From Candidatus Hydrogenedentota bacterium (GTDB lineage Bacteria > Hydrogenedentota > Hydrogenedentia > Hydrogenedentales > SLHB01), in contig SLHB01000228.1 of the NCBI GenBank assembly GCA_007136375.1, forward strand, positions 1 to 5,793: a stretch of 5,793 bases of DNA. Direction: 5' to 3'. Shown here piece by piece: positions 1 to 5,679 of the stretch. The translations under genes and the position numbers were made by a program. Under the pieces are notes generated by a model. It had not been told where the DNA came from. It saw only the letters and a list, made by a program, of their open reading frames with translations, and did no database searches. Numbering within the stretch: position 1 is the stretch's first letter; each line of letters begins with the position of its first letter.

Positions 1-759
1 GGGCAGCAGCTCCGCGAAATAGCGGCCGTCGATGTGCACGGTGTGCGCCACCAGGATATCCACGGGCCGCCGGAAAATGGGGCCGTTGTAGACGAAGGTG
101 TGGAACTCGCCGTTCTCGCCACAGGGATCCACGGTGGCGCTTTGGGGTTGCGGCAAAGGGCAGCCACAATCGCTGTCCGCCGGGGTTGGGTCCACGCGCA
201 CTTCGGCCAGGTCGTCGAGGAGCTCGGCGTCGAAGATCCGGCCCGCGAAGGATTCATCGAGTTTGCGGGCGTCCACGCAGGTGAGGCACGCTTCGAAGCC
301 GTCGTCGATGAAGCGTTGGGCTAGCGCGCTGGTGTCGTTCAACCACAACGGGAAGACCGCCTCCATGCCCGCTTCGTTGACCCGGCTCTCACGGTAGGCC
401 CGGAGATCTTCCAGGAACAAATCGCCAAAGGCGACGTGGCGGAGGCCTTCTTCCCAGTATCCCAGCATGGCTTCGCGCATGATGGCCTCATACTGTTCGT
501 TCGTGCAACGGCCTTCTTCGCTGGAGGGCAGGTAGATCTTGTCCAGGCGCGGTCCGCCAATAGCGGCAGCCTGCGCGTCCAACAACTCCTCCCGAACGCC
601 GTGATGGCTGACCCGGCCGTATTCCTCGGACACGGTGGTCAACAGGGCCGTCACTTCGTAACGGTTGTCCCGTTGCAGCGCTTGCAACGCCAACGCGCTG
701 TCTTTCCCGCCGCTCCAACTGAGGACCACCGGGATGGGAGCGTGATTCGAATCGTTCAT
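1..759 (-). CDS. COG2102 / Dph6-family PP-loop ATP-pyrophosphatase (C-terminus cut by window edge)
   Basis: Cytoplasmic ATP-dependent enzyme of the family usually annotated as diphthine-ammonia ligase. The 253 visible residues carry the PP-loop SGGKDS (16-21), which binds ATP pyrophosphate, then FGDLFLEDLRAYRE (111-124), CLTCVD (158-163) and the family signature DPCGENGEFHTFVYNGPIF (211-229). The sequence ends in DGRYFAELLP at the window edge, which resembles the normal family C-terminus, so probably only a few residues are missing. Start ATG at 759 has AAGGA 8 nt upstream and lies 33 nt after the pseudopilin stop, so it is the fourth gene of the operon. Bacteria have no diphthamide, so the eukaryotic reaction (amidation of diphthine on EF2) cannot be its job; the bacterial substrate is unknown. 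Placement under a B12 riboswitch suggests a role in corrinoid salvage or amidation, which is inference. Oddity: a Pro- and Cys-containing stretch (about 189-209, with DCGC at 197-200) sits before the DPCGENGE motif and looks like an insertion. Confidence 0.93.
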   Translation of the reverse strand, partial: MNDSNHAPIPVVLSWSGGKDSALALQALQRDNRYEVTALLTTVSEEYGRVSHHGVREELLDAQAAAIGGPRLDKIYLPSSEEGRCTNEQYEAIMREAMLGYWEEGLRHVAFGDLFLEDLRAYRESRVNEAGMEAVFPLWLNDTSALAQRFIDDGFEACLTCVDARKLDESFAGRIFDAELLDDLAEVRVDPTPADSDCGCPLPQPQSATVDPCGENGEFHTFVYNGPIFRRPVDILVAHTVHIDGRYFAELLP

Positions 760-792
760 GGCCGTCTTCCTTGTTGTCTTCCACCGCCGCGG

Positions 793-1647
793 TCAGTGGT
801 TCGCGCCGTTGGGCTCCGCCGGGACGCGCGTCTTGGGGCCCGAGTCAAAATAATGATTGCTTTCCGGGCCGAACCAGCCGATGCTCCAGCGGTGGTTGTC
901 GCCGCCGTAGATGTTGTGTTTCGGACCCCACTCCCAGCGCTCGCTTGAGATGCGGCCGTCGGCCCAGACCACGTTGATGCGCCCCACGTGCCGGAAATGG
1001 AGGCTCGGCGTCATAACGCCGAAAGCAGGGTTGCCCCCTGGATGCTCCGGCGACGCGGCGTGGGGCGGTTCTAGGAAGCTGTACTCGATGATGTGGCCTT
1101 CCTGCGCCATGGCCGCGTCGGCGAACATCACGGTTTGTGAGGGCGCGGCGATGTCGATGTCGCGGACAGAGCGTTCCGGCGCCCGCCCGTAGTCCCGCAG
1201 ATGGTACGAGCCGCCGATGTAGGTCATGTTGTAGCCGTAGCCGCCCGTGCCCGCCTCGAACGCGTTGGGCGATTCGTCCTGGCCAAGAAACTCCAGAAAT
1301 ACGGGGCACTCCTTGACGCGGCCGTCGGGAAGATATTCCGCGAGAGGACCGTCTTCCGGCTTGAACTCGGACGTGGGATCGGCCGTCGCCCGCTTGCCGT
1401 GCCAACGGACGTGGCCGCCGAAGCCCGTCTGAATGTCGGGCGCCGCCGGGACGTAGTAGCCGTCCCATTCGTTGGCGTACATCGTGTTGGCCAGATAGAG
1501 TTGGCGCAGGTTGCTCTGGCACTGGACCGACAAGGCCTGCTGCCGCGCCCGGGACAGGGCGGGCAAGAGGAGCGCGGCCAGTATCGCGATGATGCCGATG
1601 ACGATGAGCAGTTCGATGAGGGTGAAACCCTGGGGGGACGGTTTCAT
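793..1647 (-). CDS. Type II secretion/pilin-like prepilin with H-X9-DG motif (DUF1559-type)
   Basis: 284-aa pseudopilin. The N-terminus MKPSPQG|FTLIE is a textbook prepilin peptidase site: cleavage after Gly7, Phe at +1 and the conserved Glu12 at +5. A single hydrophobic helix (about 8-31) follows and ends in LPALSRAR, the usual start of this large subfamily. The globular part contains CQSNLRQLYLANTMYANEWDG (split at 43-63) and RHVGRINVVWADG, in which His220 is separated by exactly nine residues from Asp230-Gly231, the H-X9-DG processing-associated motif. Such proteins are exported, processed, and either assembled into pseudopili or held at the membrane; individual functions are mostly unknown and genomes of planctomycete- and lentisphaera-like bacteria carry many copies. 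The ATG overlaps the stop of the 718-aa gene by 4 nt (ATGA) and has AGGAGGG 8 nt upstream, so translation is probably coupled. Presence in a B12-controlled operon is unusual and suggests a dedicated rather than housekeeping role. Confidence 0.95.
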   Translation of the reverse strand: MKPSPQGFTLIELLIVIGIIAILAALLLPALSRARQQALSVQCQSNLRQLYLANTMYANEWDGYYVPAAPDIQTGFGGHVRWHGKRATADPTSEFKPEDGPLAEYLPDGRVKECPVFLEFLGQDESPNAFEAGTGGYGYNMTYIGGSYHLRDYGRAPERSVRDIDIAAPSQTVMFADAAMAQEGHIIEYSFLEPPHAASPEHPGGNPAFGVMTPSLHFRHVGRINVVWADGRISSERWEWGPKHNIYGGDNHRWSIGWFGPESNHYFDSGPKTRVPAEPNGANH

Positions 1648-3800
1648 GGCGTCGGCCCTCCTGTTGCGCGTTGACGAACGAGGGACCAGGCCGCGCCGGC
1701 CGCCATGAGCAGGGTTAGCGCGGCGAGCGCGAAGGCGCTTGCGGCGGGCAGGGGCGTGAAGTCCTGCGCCGTGAAAGCGGCCTCGCCCACAAGATCGCTG
1801 GCTTCGGCGTCCGTGTACGCGCGGATCACGAACATCTCGTCAAGCGCGCCGGTTTCGATGAAGAAGGTGGCTTGGCCATTGGTCAAGGCGACCTGATGCC
1901 CTGGCAAATCGTCCCGAGCGTCGCCGGAAACGATGTCCGCCGATTGCGTCGACACGGTCAACAGGGTCCCGTCGGCCACCGTGTTGCCATGGGCGTCGCG
2001 CACCCGCTCTATGTGGACGGGGATGTTCACGGGCGCCTCGCCTTCGGGCGGTCCGAGACGGAATGTCACAGGGGGCGCGGGTGGACCGGCCACGACAGCG
2101 TAGGTGAGTTCGCCTTGGGCCGACCCTTGGACGGACGCCGCGCTGAACACGGCGCCGCCCGATTGAGACCCCGCCGCGACCGTGAAAGAGATGCGGCCGT
2201 CCGCGCTTTCGACCTGTACGCCGCTTTGTCCGGGCGCTGCGTCAGGCGATGCGATGGCGCCCCGGGTGGTCGAAACGGTAAACAGGGTCCCATCCGCCAC
2301 GGGCTCGCCTTCTTCGTCGTTGACGACGGACGATGTCACCGTCACGACGGCGTCCGGCCCCGCGGCGATGCTGTCCGGAGGCTCCGCCGTCAGGGAAATA
2401 GCGCCCTGTGGGCCTGGCTGCTCGGAGGCGCCGCCGCCTTCGCCCGCGGCCAAGATGAAGAGGCCGGGATAGCGGCTGCGGAACGTGACCGTGCGCGCGC
2501 CCGGGTTCACGCTAATGTCGGTGATCTCGTTGGACACAAAGGCGCCGTTGCTGTAGCGAAAGGGACGGAGCCCCTCTTCATCCAACCCAGCAATATCCGC
2601 CGCGCGGTAGGCGATGATGAACTGGGCCGGCTCGATGCCCGCGTCGACGAAGTCAGAGACGTCCGTGATGAACTCGCGGACCGCGCCGCTCGGCAAATAC
2701 TGATCGCCGGGAAGGGGCGCGCCGGGATCGTCGGCCTCCCGGATATCGACGATGGTGTTGTACGCCCGGCCTTCCTGCGTGCGTGACTCCCCCGCGAACA
2801 AGCGGATGCGATTGCCGTCGCTGTCCTCCGCCGTGCCTAGGATCGTCCCGGCGGGGCCGCCGCCCTCGATGGACGGGATCTCGAGGGGCAACACCGTGTT
2901 CTCGGGCCGTTCCACGTCCGTGCCGATGTAGCGCTCCCATGCGTCGAGGATACCGTTGCCGCTCGTGTCCACGTTGGGGGCCACGGCGGCCACGGCCATC
3001 ACTTCGGTGCTGGCCTGGCCAAGCTGCAACATGTCGCGATCCACCAACGTGGTGATGCGGATGTACTGGAAGGCCTCCATGTTCGCGGGTTCGCCGTCGC
3101 TGTCCACGGCCCACGAAATGTCGAAGGCGTCGCCGCCGCCGGCGCGCGGCGTGTGGGCGGTCTCGAAGGGATTCCGCGGCCGCACGTAATTGTCAAGGTA
3201 GGGTTGCAGGGTGGGGCTCATGTCGGCGTAACCCCAGTTGTGCTGCTGGGCGTCCGTGGCCGGGTCGCCGTCGAAGGTGTTCGGATTGCGGATCGCGCCC
3301 GCGAGCAACTCCGGCGGGAACGGCGGCTCGTTGTTCAGCCCGTCCGGCTCTTCCACCCGCGGGAACGGCGAGGGCGGGAGCACGCGGCTGCCGGGAATCA
3401 TGCGCCACGGGCCCCCGGGGTCCATGGCGATCTCCACGATGCCCGGCGACTGCCAACGCCGCTGGGGATTGCCGCCCACCCAGAAGGCGTTGGAGTACAC
3501 GATGAAATCCAGGCCCATGGGGTTGTCCGGATGGTTCTCCACGGGGTTCGCCATGCGCAGGGTGATGCTGCCGCCGGCTTCGCCCAGGCTCACGATAGTG
3601 TCGTTATTGGGCACGGACGGCCCGAACCCGAGGGGCGGCCCCAGGGCGTTATCGGGACTGTCGTAGGGGGCGGTGTGGCCCACGGGCTCGTAGGCGACGA
3701 CTTCGGCCGCCCACGGACTGTGAGGGCCGTCTACAGCCCCTGCCAGCGCACAGGCGAATAATAGCGTCAGCGCGGCATGGATGTACGGATAGGGTGACAT
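1644..3800 (-). CDS. Secreted, membrane-anchored cell-surface protein with SPDNALG domain and two Ig-like repeats
   Basis: 718 aa, no catalytic motif seen. Residues 1-22 are a signal peptide (hydrophobic 9-20, small residues ALAGA before the likely cut). The N-terminal domain (about 30-270) has SPDNALGPP (48-56), VSLGEAGGSITLRM (70-83), GLDFIVYSNAFWVGG (96-110), GGGDAFDISW (221-230) and FQYIRITT (244-251). This pattern resembles a bacterial surface domain often annotated just as cell surface protein (PENALG...VSLG.GG.I.L...DF.V.ENAF), known here only from memory. DTSGNGILDAWERYIGTD (278-295) is a calcium-loop / thrombospondin type 3-like linker. Two Ig-like repeats follow, about 468-570 and 576-678, sharing VADGTL(F/L)TVST. 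The C-terminus has PLPAAS (683-688), a hydrophobic helix (to about 707) and a basic VRQR tail, like VPLPA-type sorting signals or a simple membrane anchor. ATG at 3800 has GGAGAA 8 nt upstream and starts 24 nt after the dockerin gene. Under the riboswitch it is a candidate corrinoid-capture or scaffold protein (inference). Confidence 0.9.
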   Translation of the reverse strand: MSPYPYIHAALTLLFACALAGAVDGPHSPWAAEVVAYEPVGHTAPYDSPDNALGPPLGFGPSVPNNDTIVSLGEAGGSITLRMANPVENHPDNPMGLDFIVYSNAFWVGGNPQRRWQSPGIVEIAMDPGGPWRMIPGSRVLPPSPFPRVEEPDGLNNEPPFPPELLAGAIRNPNTFDGDPATDAQQHNWGYADMSPTLQPYLDNYVRPRNPFETAHTPRAGGGDAFDISWAVDSDGEPANMEAFQYIRITTLVDRDMLQLGQASTEVMAVAAVAPNVDTSGNGILDAWERYIGTDVERPENTVLPLEIPSIEGGGPAGTILGTAEDSDGNRIRLFAGESRTQEGRAYNTIVDIREADDPGAPLPGDQYLPSGAVREFITDVSDFVDAGIEPAQFIIAYRAADIAGLDEEGLRPFRYSNGAFVSNEITDISVNPGARTVTFRSRYPGLFILAAGEGGGASEQPGPQGAISLTAEPPDSIAAGPDAVVTVTSSVVNDEEGEPVADGTLFTVSTTRGAIASPDAAPGQSGVQVESADGRISFTVAAGSQSGGAVFSAASVQGSAQGELTYAVVAGPPAPPVTFRLGPPEGEAPVNIPVHIERVRDAHGNTVADGTLLTVSTQSADIVSGDARDDLPGHQVALTNGQATFFIETGALDEMFVIRAYTDAEASDLVGEAAFTAQDFTPLPAASAFALAALTLLMAAGAAWSLVRQRATGGPTP

Positions 3801-3824
3801 GACTGGGGTTCTCCGGCGGCGCGG

Positions 3825-4949
3825 CTATTGGACGCCGAGGGCGCCGTTGATGACTTGCTGGATGTCCACCGCGGATACGCCGCCGGACATGGATACGTCG
3901 ACGCAACGGCGGCCCACGTGATCCGGCAAGGGCAGGCCGAGGGCCGCGTTGATGACGAGTTGCACATCGAGGGCGTCGACGCGGCCGTCCCGGTTCACAT
4001 CGGTGTGCGGCAGGCTCTCGAAGGGCTCGGCGCTCAACCAGCCGGTGATCTCTTGGGTCTCGTTCCAGACCGACGCGATGACGAGGATGCGGTGGGTCTG
4101 GCGATTGTAATGAGCGTTCAGCCCCGCGTCGCCCGCGCCGGTGGGATCGTCGAGCACGCCCCAGGCTTCGGCCGTGTCCGGGTTCACCAATTCCAAAGTT
4201 CCGAAGCCGTCAAAGAGGACCGAGCCCGCGCGGCTTGTCAGCGACGGACCCCGCGTGCTGAAGTGGCCCAGCAGCGCGCCGTCGGACTCCCAATCCAGCA
4301 CTGTCTCATTGGCGAAGGCGTCCTCCAGCGTTTCCACGGCGAACACCCGCGTCTCGCCAGAGAAACCGTCCGTCGCCAACGCGAACTCGCCGCAGGGCGA
4401 CAGGGCGAGACCGCCCGACCACACGCCTTTCCCGGCCACGACGGTGCGCGCCATGGGTTCGCCGGAGATGTCGAGGATCGCCAGCTCGGGCTGGAGCTCT
4501 TCGTTGTCTCCGGGCAAGGCGCGGTCAAAGAGAACCTGGTCGTTGGAGATGAAGGCGCCCGTGAAGTTGTTCTCCGTGTTGATAAGGACTTCCGCCGGGC
4601 CAGGGTCTGCCGTCGCCACGAGATAGAAATCGCCCGATGCGCCCGCGCCGAGAACGGCTTGGGCCCCGTCCGGAGACACGGCGATGAACCCCGGATCTCC
4701 GGCGAACCCGTCCGCGACGGTCTCGAATGCGCCCGATTCCAACCCCGTCTCCACGAGGATCGCGTCCCCGTCCCACAGCATGTAGCGGCCATCGTTGAGG
4801 CTTGCCGCCGTGACGCCAAAAGCGGCGCTCTCCCCAGGAAAGCCTTCGAGGGGTTCAAGGACAGGCAGATGGTCTTCCGCCGCCGCCATGACAGCGGCCA
4901 GGAACACGAGTACTGGAACGGCGAAGCACTGGACGAAAGGGCGTGGCAT
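3825..4949 (-). CDS. Secreted putative beta-propeller protein with C-terminal type I dockerin; first gene after the B12 riboswitch
   Basis: 374 aa from the ATG at 4949. The reading frame stays open up to an ATG at 5039, but 4949 is preferred because it has AAGGAGGAG at ideal distance and begins directly with a signal peptide: MPRPFVQCFAVPVLVFLAAVMAAA|ED (split about residue 24). There is no lipobox cysteine. Residues about 28-312 contain repeating strand-turn patterns typical of propeller blades, clearest at FIAVSPDGAQAVLGAG (88-103) and LALSPCGEFALATDG (181-195); blade number cannot be fixed by eye. The C-terminus is a two-part type I dockerin: DVNRDGRVDALD (317-328), a full calcium loop, and DVSMSGGVSAVD (351-362), a degenerate one, each followed by a VINxALG helix. 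Dockerins bind cohesins; outside cellulosomes their partners are unknown. As the first riboswitch-controlled gene it is the best candidate for a surface corrinoid-binding protein, comparable in role to Bacteroides BtuG, which is also a beta-propeller. That comparison is functional inference, not shown homology. Confidence 0.9.
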   Translation of the reverse strand: MPRPFVQCFAVPVLVFLAAVMAAAEDHLPVLEPLEGFPGESAAFGVTAASLNDGRYMLWDGDAILVETGLESGAFETVADGFAGDPGFIAVSPDGAQAVLGAGASGDFYLVATADPGPAEVLINTENNFTGAFISNDQVLFDRALPGDNEELQPELAILDISGEPMARTVVAGKGVWSGGLALSPCGEFALATDGFSGETRVFAVETLEDAFANETVLDWESDGALLGHFSTRGPSLTSRAGSVLFDGFGTLELVNPDTAEAWGVLDDPTGAGDAGLNAHYNRQTHRILVIASVWNETQEITGWLSAEPFESLPHTDVNRDGRVDALDVQLVINAALGLPLPDHVGRRCVDVSMSGGVSAVDIQQVINGALGVQ

Positions 4950-5100
4950 GACACACTCCTCCTTGCACAAAAGGATCAGTCCGCCCAACGGCCAGACGGA
5001 TCCCGTCCGCGTTAGGAGAAAGGCAGGAGGGGCTTGCAAGAAGGCAGGGATCCCATCCCAACTTTTCCGCGAAGTTGACGTAAGAAACTACGTTGCAAGT
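4950..5100 (-). promoter_or_regulatory. Expression platform of the cobalamin riboswitch, probably translational
   Basis: 151 nt between the aptamer and the first start codon. In order on the minus strand: a small hairpin ACGTA-GTTTCT-TACGT (5093-5078); immediately after it a hairpin CAACTT-CGCGGAA-AAGTTG (5077-5059), whose loop CGCGG can pair with aptamer loop L5 and so is the likely P13; TTGCAAG (5039-5033), complementary over 7 nt to CTTGCAA (5099-5093); CCTCCT (5030-5025), complementary to the Shine-Dalgarno AGGAGG (4963-4958); and a stem CGGACGG-GAT-CCGTCTG (about 5010-4994, one G-T pair). None of the stems is followed by a T-run on the minus strand, so a rho-independent terminator is not supported, and masking of the ribosome binding site is the simpler reading. 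Pairings were found by eye and no folding energy was computed. Confidence 0.6.
4956..4964 (-). promoter_or_regulatory. Ribosome binding site deciding the start of the dockerin gene
   Basis: Minus strand AAGGAGGAG, with AGGAGG (4963 to 4958) ending 8 nt before the ATG at 4949. It is the strongest Shine-Dalgarno sequence near either candidate start and rules in favour of 4949 over the in-frame ATG at 5039. It is exactly complementary to a CCTCCT at 5030-5025 in the leader. Confidence 0.85.
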
Positions 5101-5297
5101 GGGCAGGTCTTCTGGCTTCCGGATCGTCCTACTTCCCGCGCCTTCCCATCCGCGAGGCGGATAGTGGCTTTGTGCGGGGTTCGTCCCCGGTTACAGCAGC
5201 GCGACTGCGACGGATTTTCACCGTACTTCCGAAATGCCCACAGCCGATGTTGTCGCCCCGGAACGGCCGAGCCGTGCCGGGAGGTGTTTGGCGCCGT
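5101..5297 (-). promoter_or_regulatory. Cobalamin (vitamin B12) riboswitch aptamer
   Basis: The minus strand shows the conserved core in order: CGGAAGTACGGTGAAAATCC (5231-5212), then the P5 hairpin GCAG-TCGCG-CTGC (5208-5196) followed by TGTAAC; a CGGGG-ACGAA-CCCCG hairpin (5189-5175); GCACAAAGCCACTAT; a variable stem ATCCGC-CTC-GCGGAT (5162-5148); GGGAAGGCGCGGGAAGTAGG; and the 3' B12-box segment GATCCGGAAGCCAGAAG followed by ACCTGCC. These match the RF00174-type consensus (GGTGNAAATCC, AGCCACT, GGAAG, GCCAGRAGACCTGCC). The 3' edge is firm; the 5' edge is estimated, taking GGCG at about 5295-5292 as the 5' arm of P1, so it may be off by 10-30 nt. Such riboswitches bind adenosyl- or other cobalamins and normally repress uptake or synthesis genes when B12 is plentiful. 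It implies that the four genes below it are made when B12 is scarce. Confidence 0.97.
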
Positions 5298-5364
5298 GGC
5301 GCCGGCCCCCAGACGGAACGCCGTTCCCTCCAGAGGTTGAGGGGAGTATACGGGTTTGGCGCCG
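5286..5364. repeat. Two copies of GTTTGGCGCCG in promoter spacer and leader
   Basis: The plus-strand 11-mer GTTTGGCGCCG occurs at 5286-5296 and 5354-5364, start-to-start distance 68 nt. The first copy overlaps the estimated 5' end of the aptamer and the second lies between the -10 and -35 boxes. Each contains the palindrome GGCGCC, with a third GGCGCC at 5298-5303. It may be a protein-binding site, part of an RNA helix, or chance in GC-rich DNA. Confidence 0.5.
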
Positions 5365-5373
5365 CCCCGTCAA
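5345..5373 (-). promoter_or_regulatory. Sigma70-type promoter of the riboswitch operon
   Basis: Minus strand -35 TTGACG (5373-5368) and -10 TATACT (5350-5345), each one base from consensus, separated by exactly 17 nt. Transcription should begin near 5338, about 40 nt before the estimated aptamer start and about 390 nt before the first codon. The position fits the riboswitch so well that the assignment is strong although not experimentally shown. The spacer contains the palindrome GGCGCC within an 11-nt sequence repeated in the early leader. Confidence 0.82.
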
Positions 5374-5413
5374 ACCAAGCCCGCCGTCCGCGCGATTCGC
5401 GTGAGATGTTGGC

Positions 5414-5440
5414 CACGAAATCACACGAAAAAGCACGAAA
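5414..5440. repeat. Three CACGAAA units with 10-nt period
   Basis: CACGAAA starts at 5414, 5424 and 5434, an exact 10-nt period. The block reads as the CACGAA-type short tandem array that is common between genes of environmental bacteria. It lies upstream of the operon promoter, 41 nt beyond the -35 box, and contains no credible reading frame. Confidence 0.8.
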
Positions 5441-5455
5441 AGGAACGCAGTACAA

Positions 5456-5480
5456 CCACAGAGCCACAGAGCCCACAGAG
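5456..5480. repeat. Three CCACAGAG units with 8-9 nt period
   Basis: CCACAGAG occurs at 5456-5463, 5464-5471 and 5473-5480. This is the CACAGAG-type intergenic array that often travels with CACGAA arrays in many phyla; that association is from general memory of bacterial genomes. Too short and too closely spaced for CRISPR. Confidence 0.8.
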
Positions 5481-5516
5481 TTGCGTGATACAAGCGCAGC
5501 CAAACGTATTCAAAAG

Positions 5517-5545
5517 TCCCCCTTTGAAGGGGGATTTAGGGGGAT
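5517..5545. repeat. C5/G5 palindromic dispersed repeat
   Basis: TCCCCCTT-TG-AAGGGGGA (5517-5534) is a perfect palindromic stem, followed by TTTA and a second GGGGGAT (5539-5545), so the C-rich arm can pair with either of two G-rich arms. This is the CCCCCTTTGAAGGGGG type seen dispersed between genes in many bacteria. Outer bases extend the symmetry imperfectly (CAAAC at 5501-5505 against GTTTG at 5546-5550). On the minus strand the stem is followed by CTTTTG, so a weak terminator function for leftward transcripts is possible. Confidence 0.85.
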
Positions 5546-5589
5546 GTTTGCGTTGCGTCATCTCCCGGCCCACGAATCTCCCAAAGGCT

Positions 5590-5619
5590 TTGACAGAACA
5601 ACCCGCATTATTCTATAAT
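5590..5619 (+). promoter_or_regulatory. Perfect-consensus sigma70 promoter pointing right
   Basis: TTGACA (5590-5595) and TATAAT (5614-5619) are both exact consensus with an 18-nt spacer, surrounded by locally AT-rich sequence in a GC-rich window. Transcription would start near 5626 and run off the right edge, divergent to the B12 operon. The downstream region carries GGGGAGGG and an ATG at 5680. Confidence 0.75.
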
Positions 5620-5679
5620 CGTAACATTCAGCGTGGCGCAAACCGGTGCGTCTCGCTGCAAGAGAGGGGAGGGCGCTCT

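Noticed and set aside
436..948. Plus-strand open frame of 170 codons across the ATPase and pseudopilin genes
   Set aside because: Spans two well-supported minus-strand genes and their junction; no motif or start signal.
1872..2786. Plus-strand open frame of 304 codons opposite the 718-aa gene
   Set aside because: Antisense shadow of a gene with clear domain structure; composition is random-like and no motif is seen.
3828..5015. Long plus-strand open frame of 395 codons opposite the dockerin gene
   Set aside because: It mirrors the minus-strand gene in GC-rich DNA, is Arg/His/Ala rich, has no recognisable motif and no ribosome binding site.
4950..5039. Upstream in-frame ATG at 5039 extending the dockerin protein by 30 residues
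   Set aside because: The extension has no ribosome binding site of comparable quality, would bury the signal peptide, and runs through the riboswitch expression platform; the 4949 start has AAGGAGGAG at ideal distance.
5414..5480. CRISPR array
   Set aside because: Units are only 7-8 nt with 0-3 nt between them, and there are two different unit types; no spacers.
5517..5545. Rho-independent terminator
   Set aside because: The stem is good but no T-run follows on the plus strand and only CTTTTG on the minus strand, with no gene known to end there; the sequence fits a dispersed palindromic repeat better.
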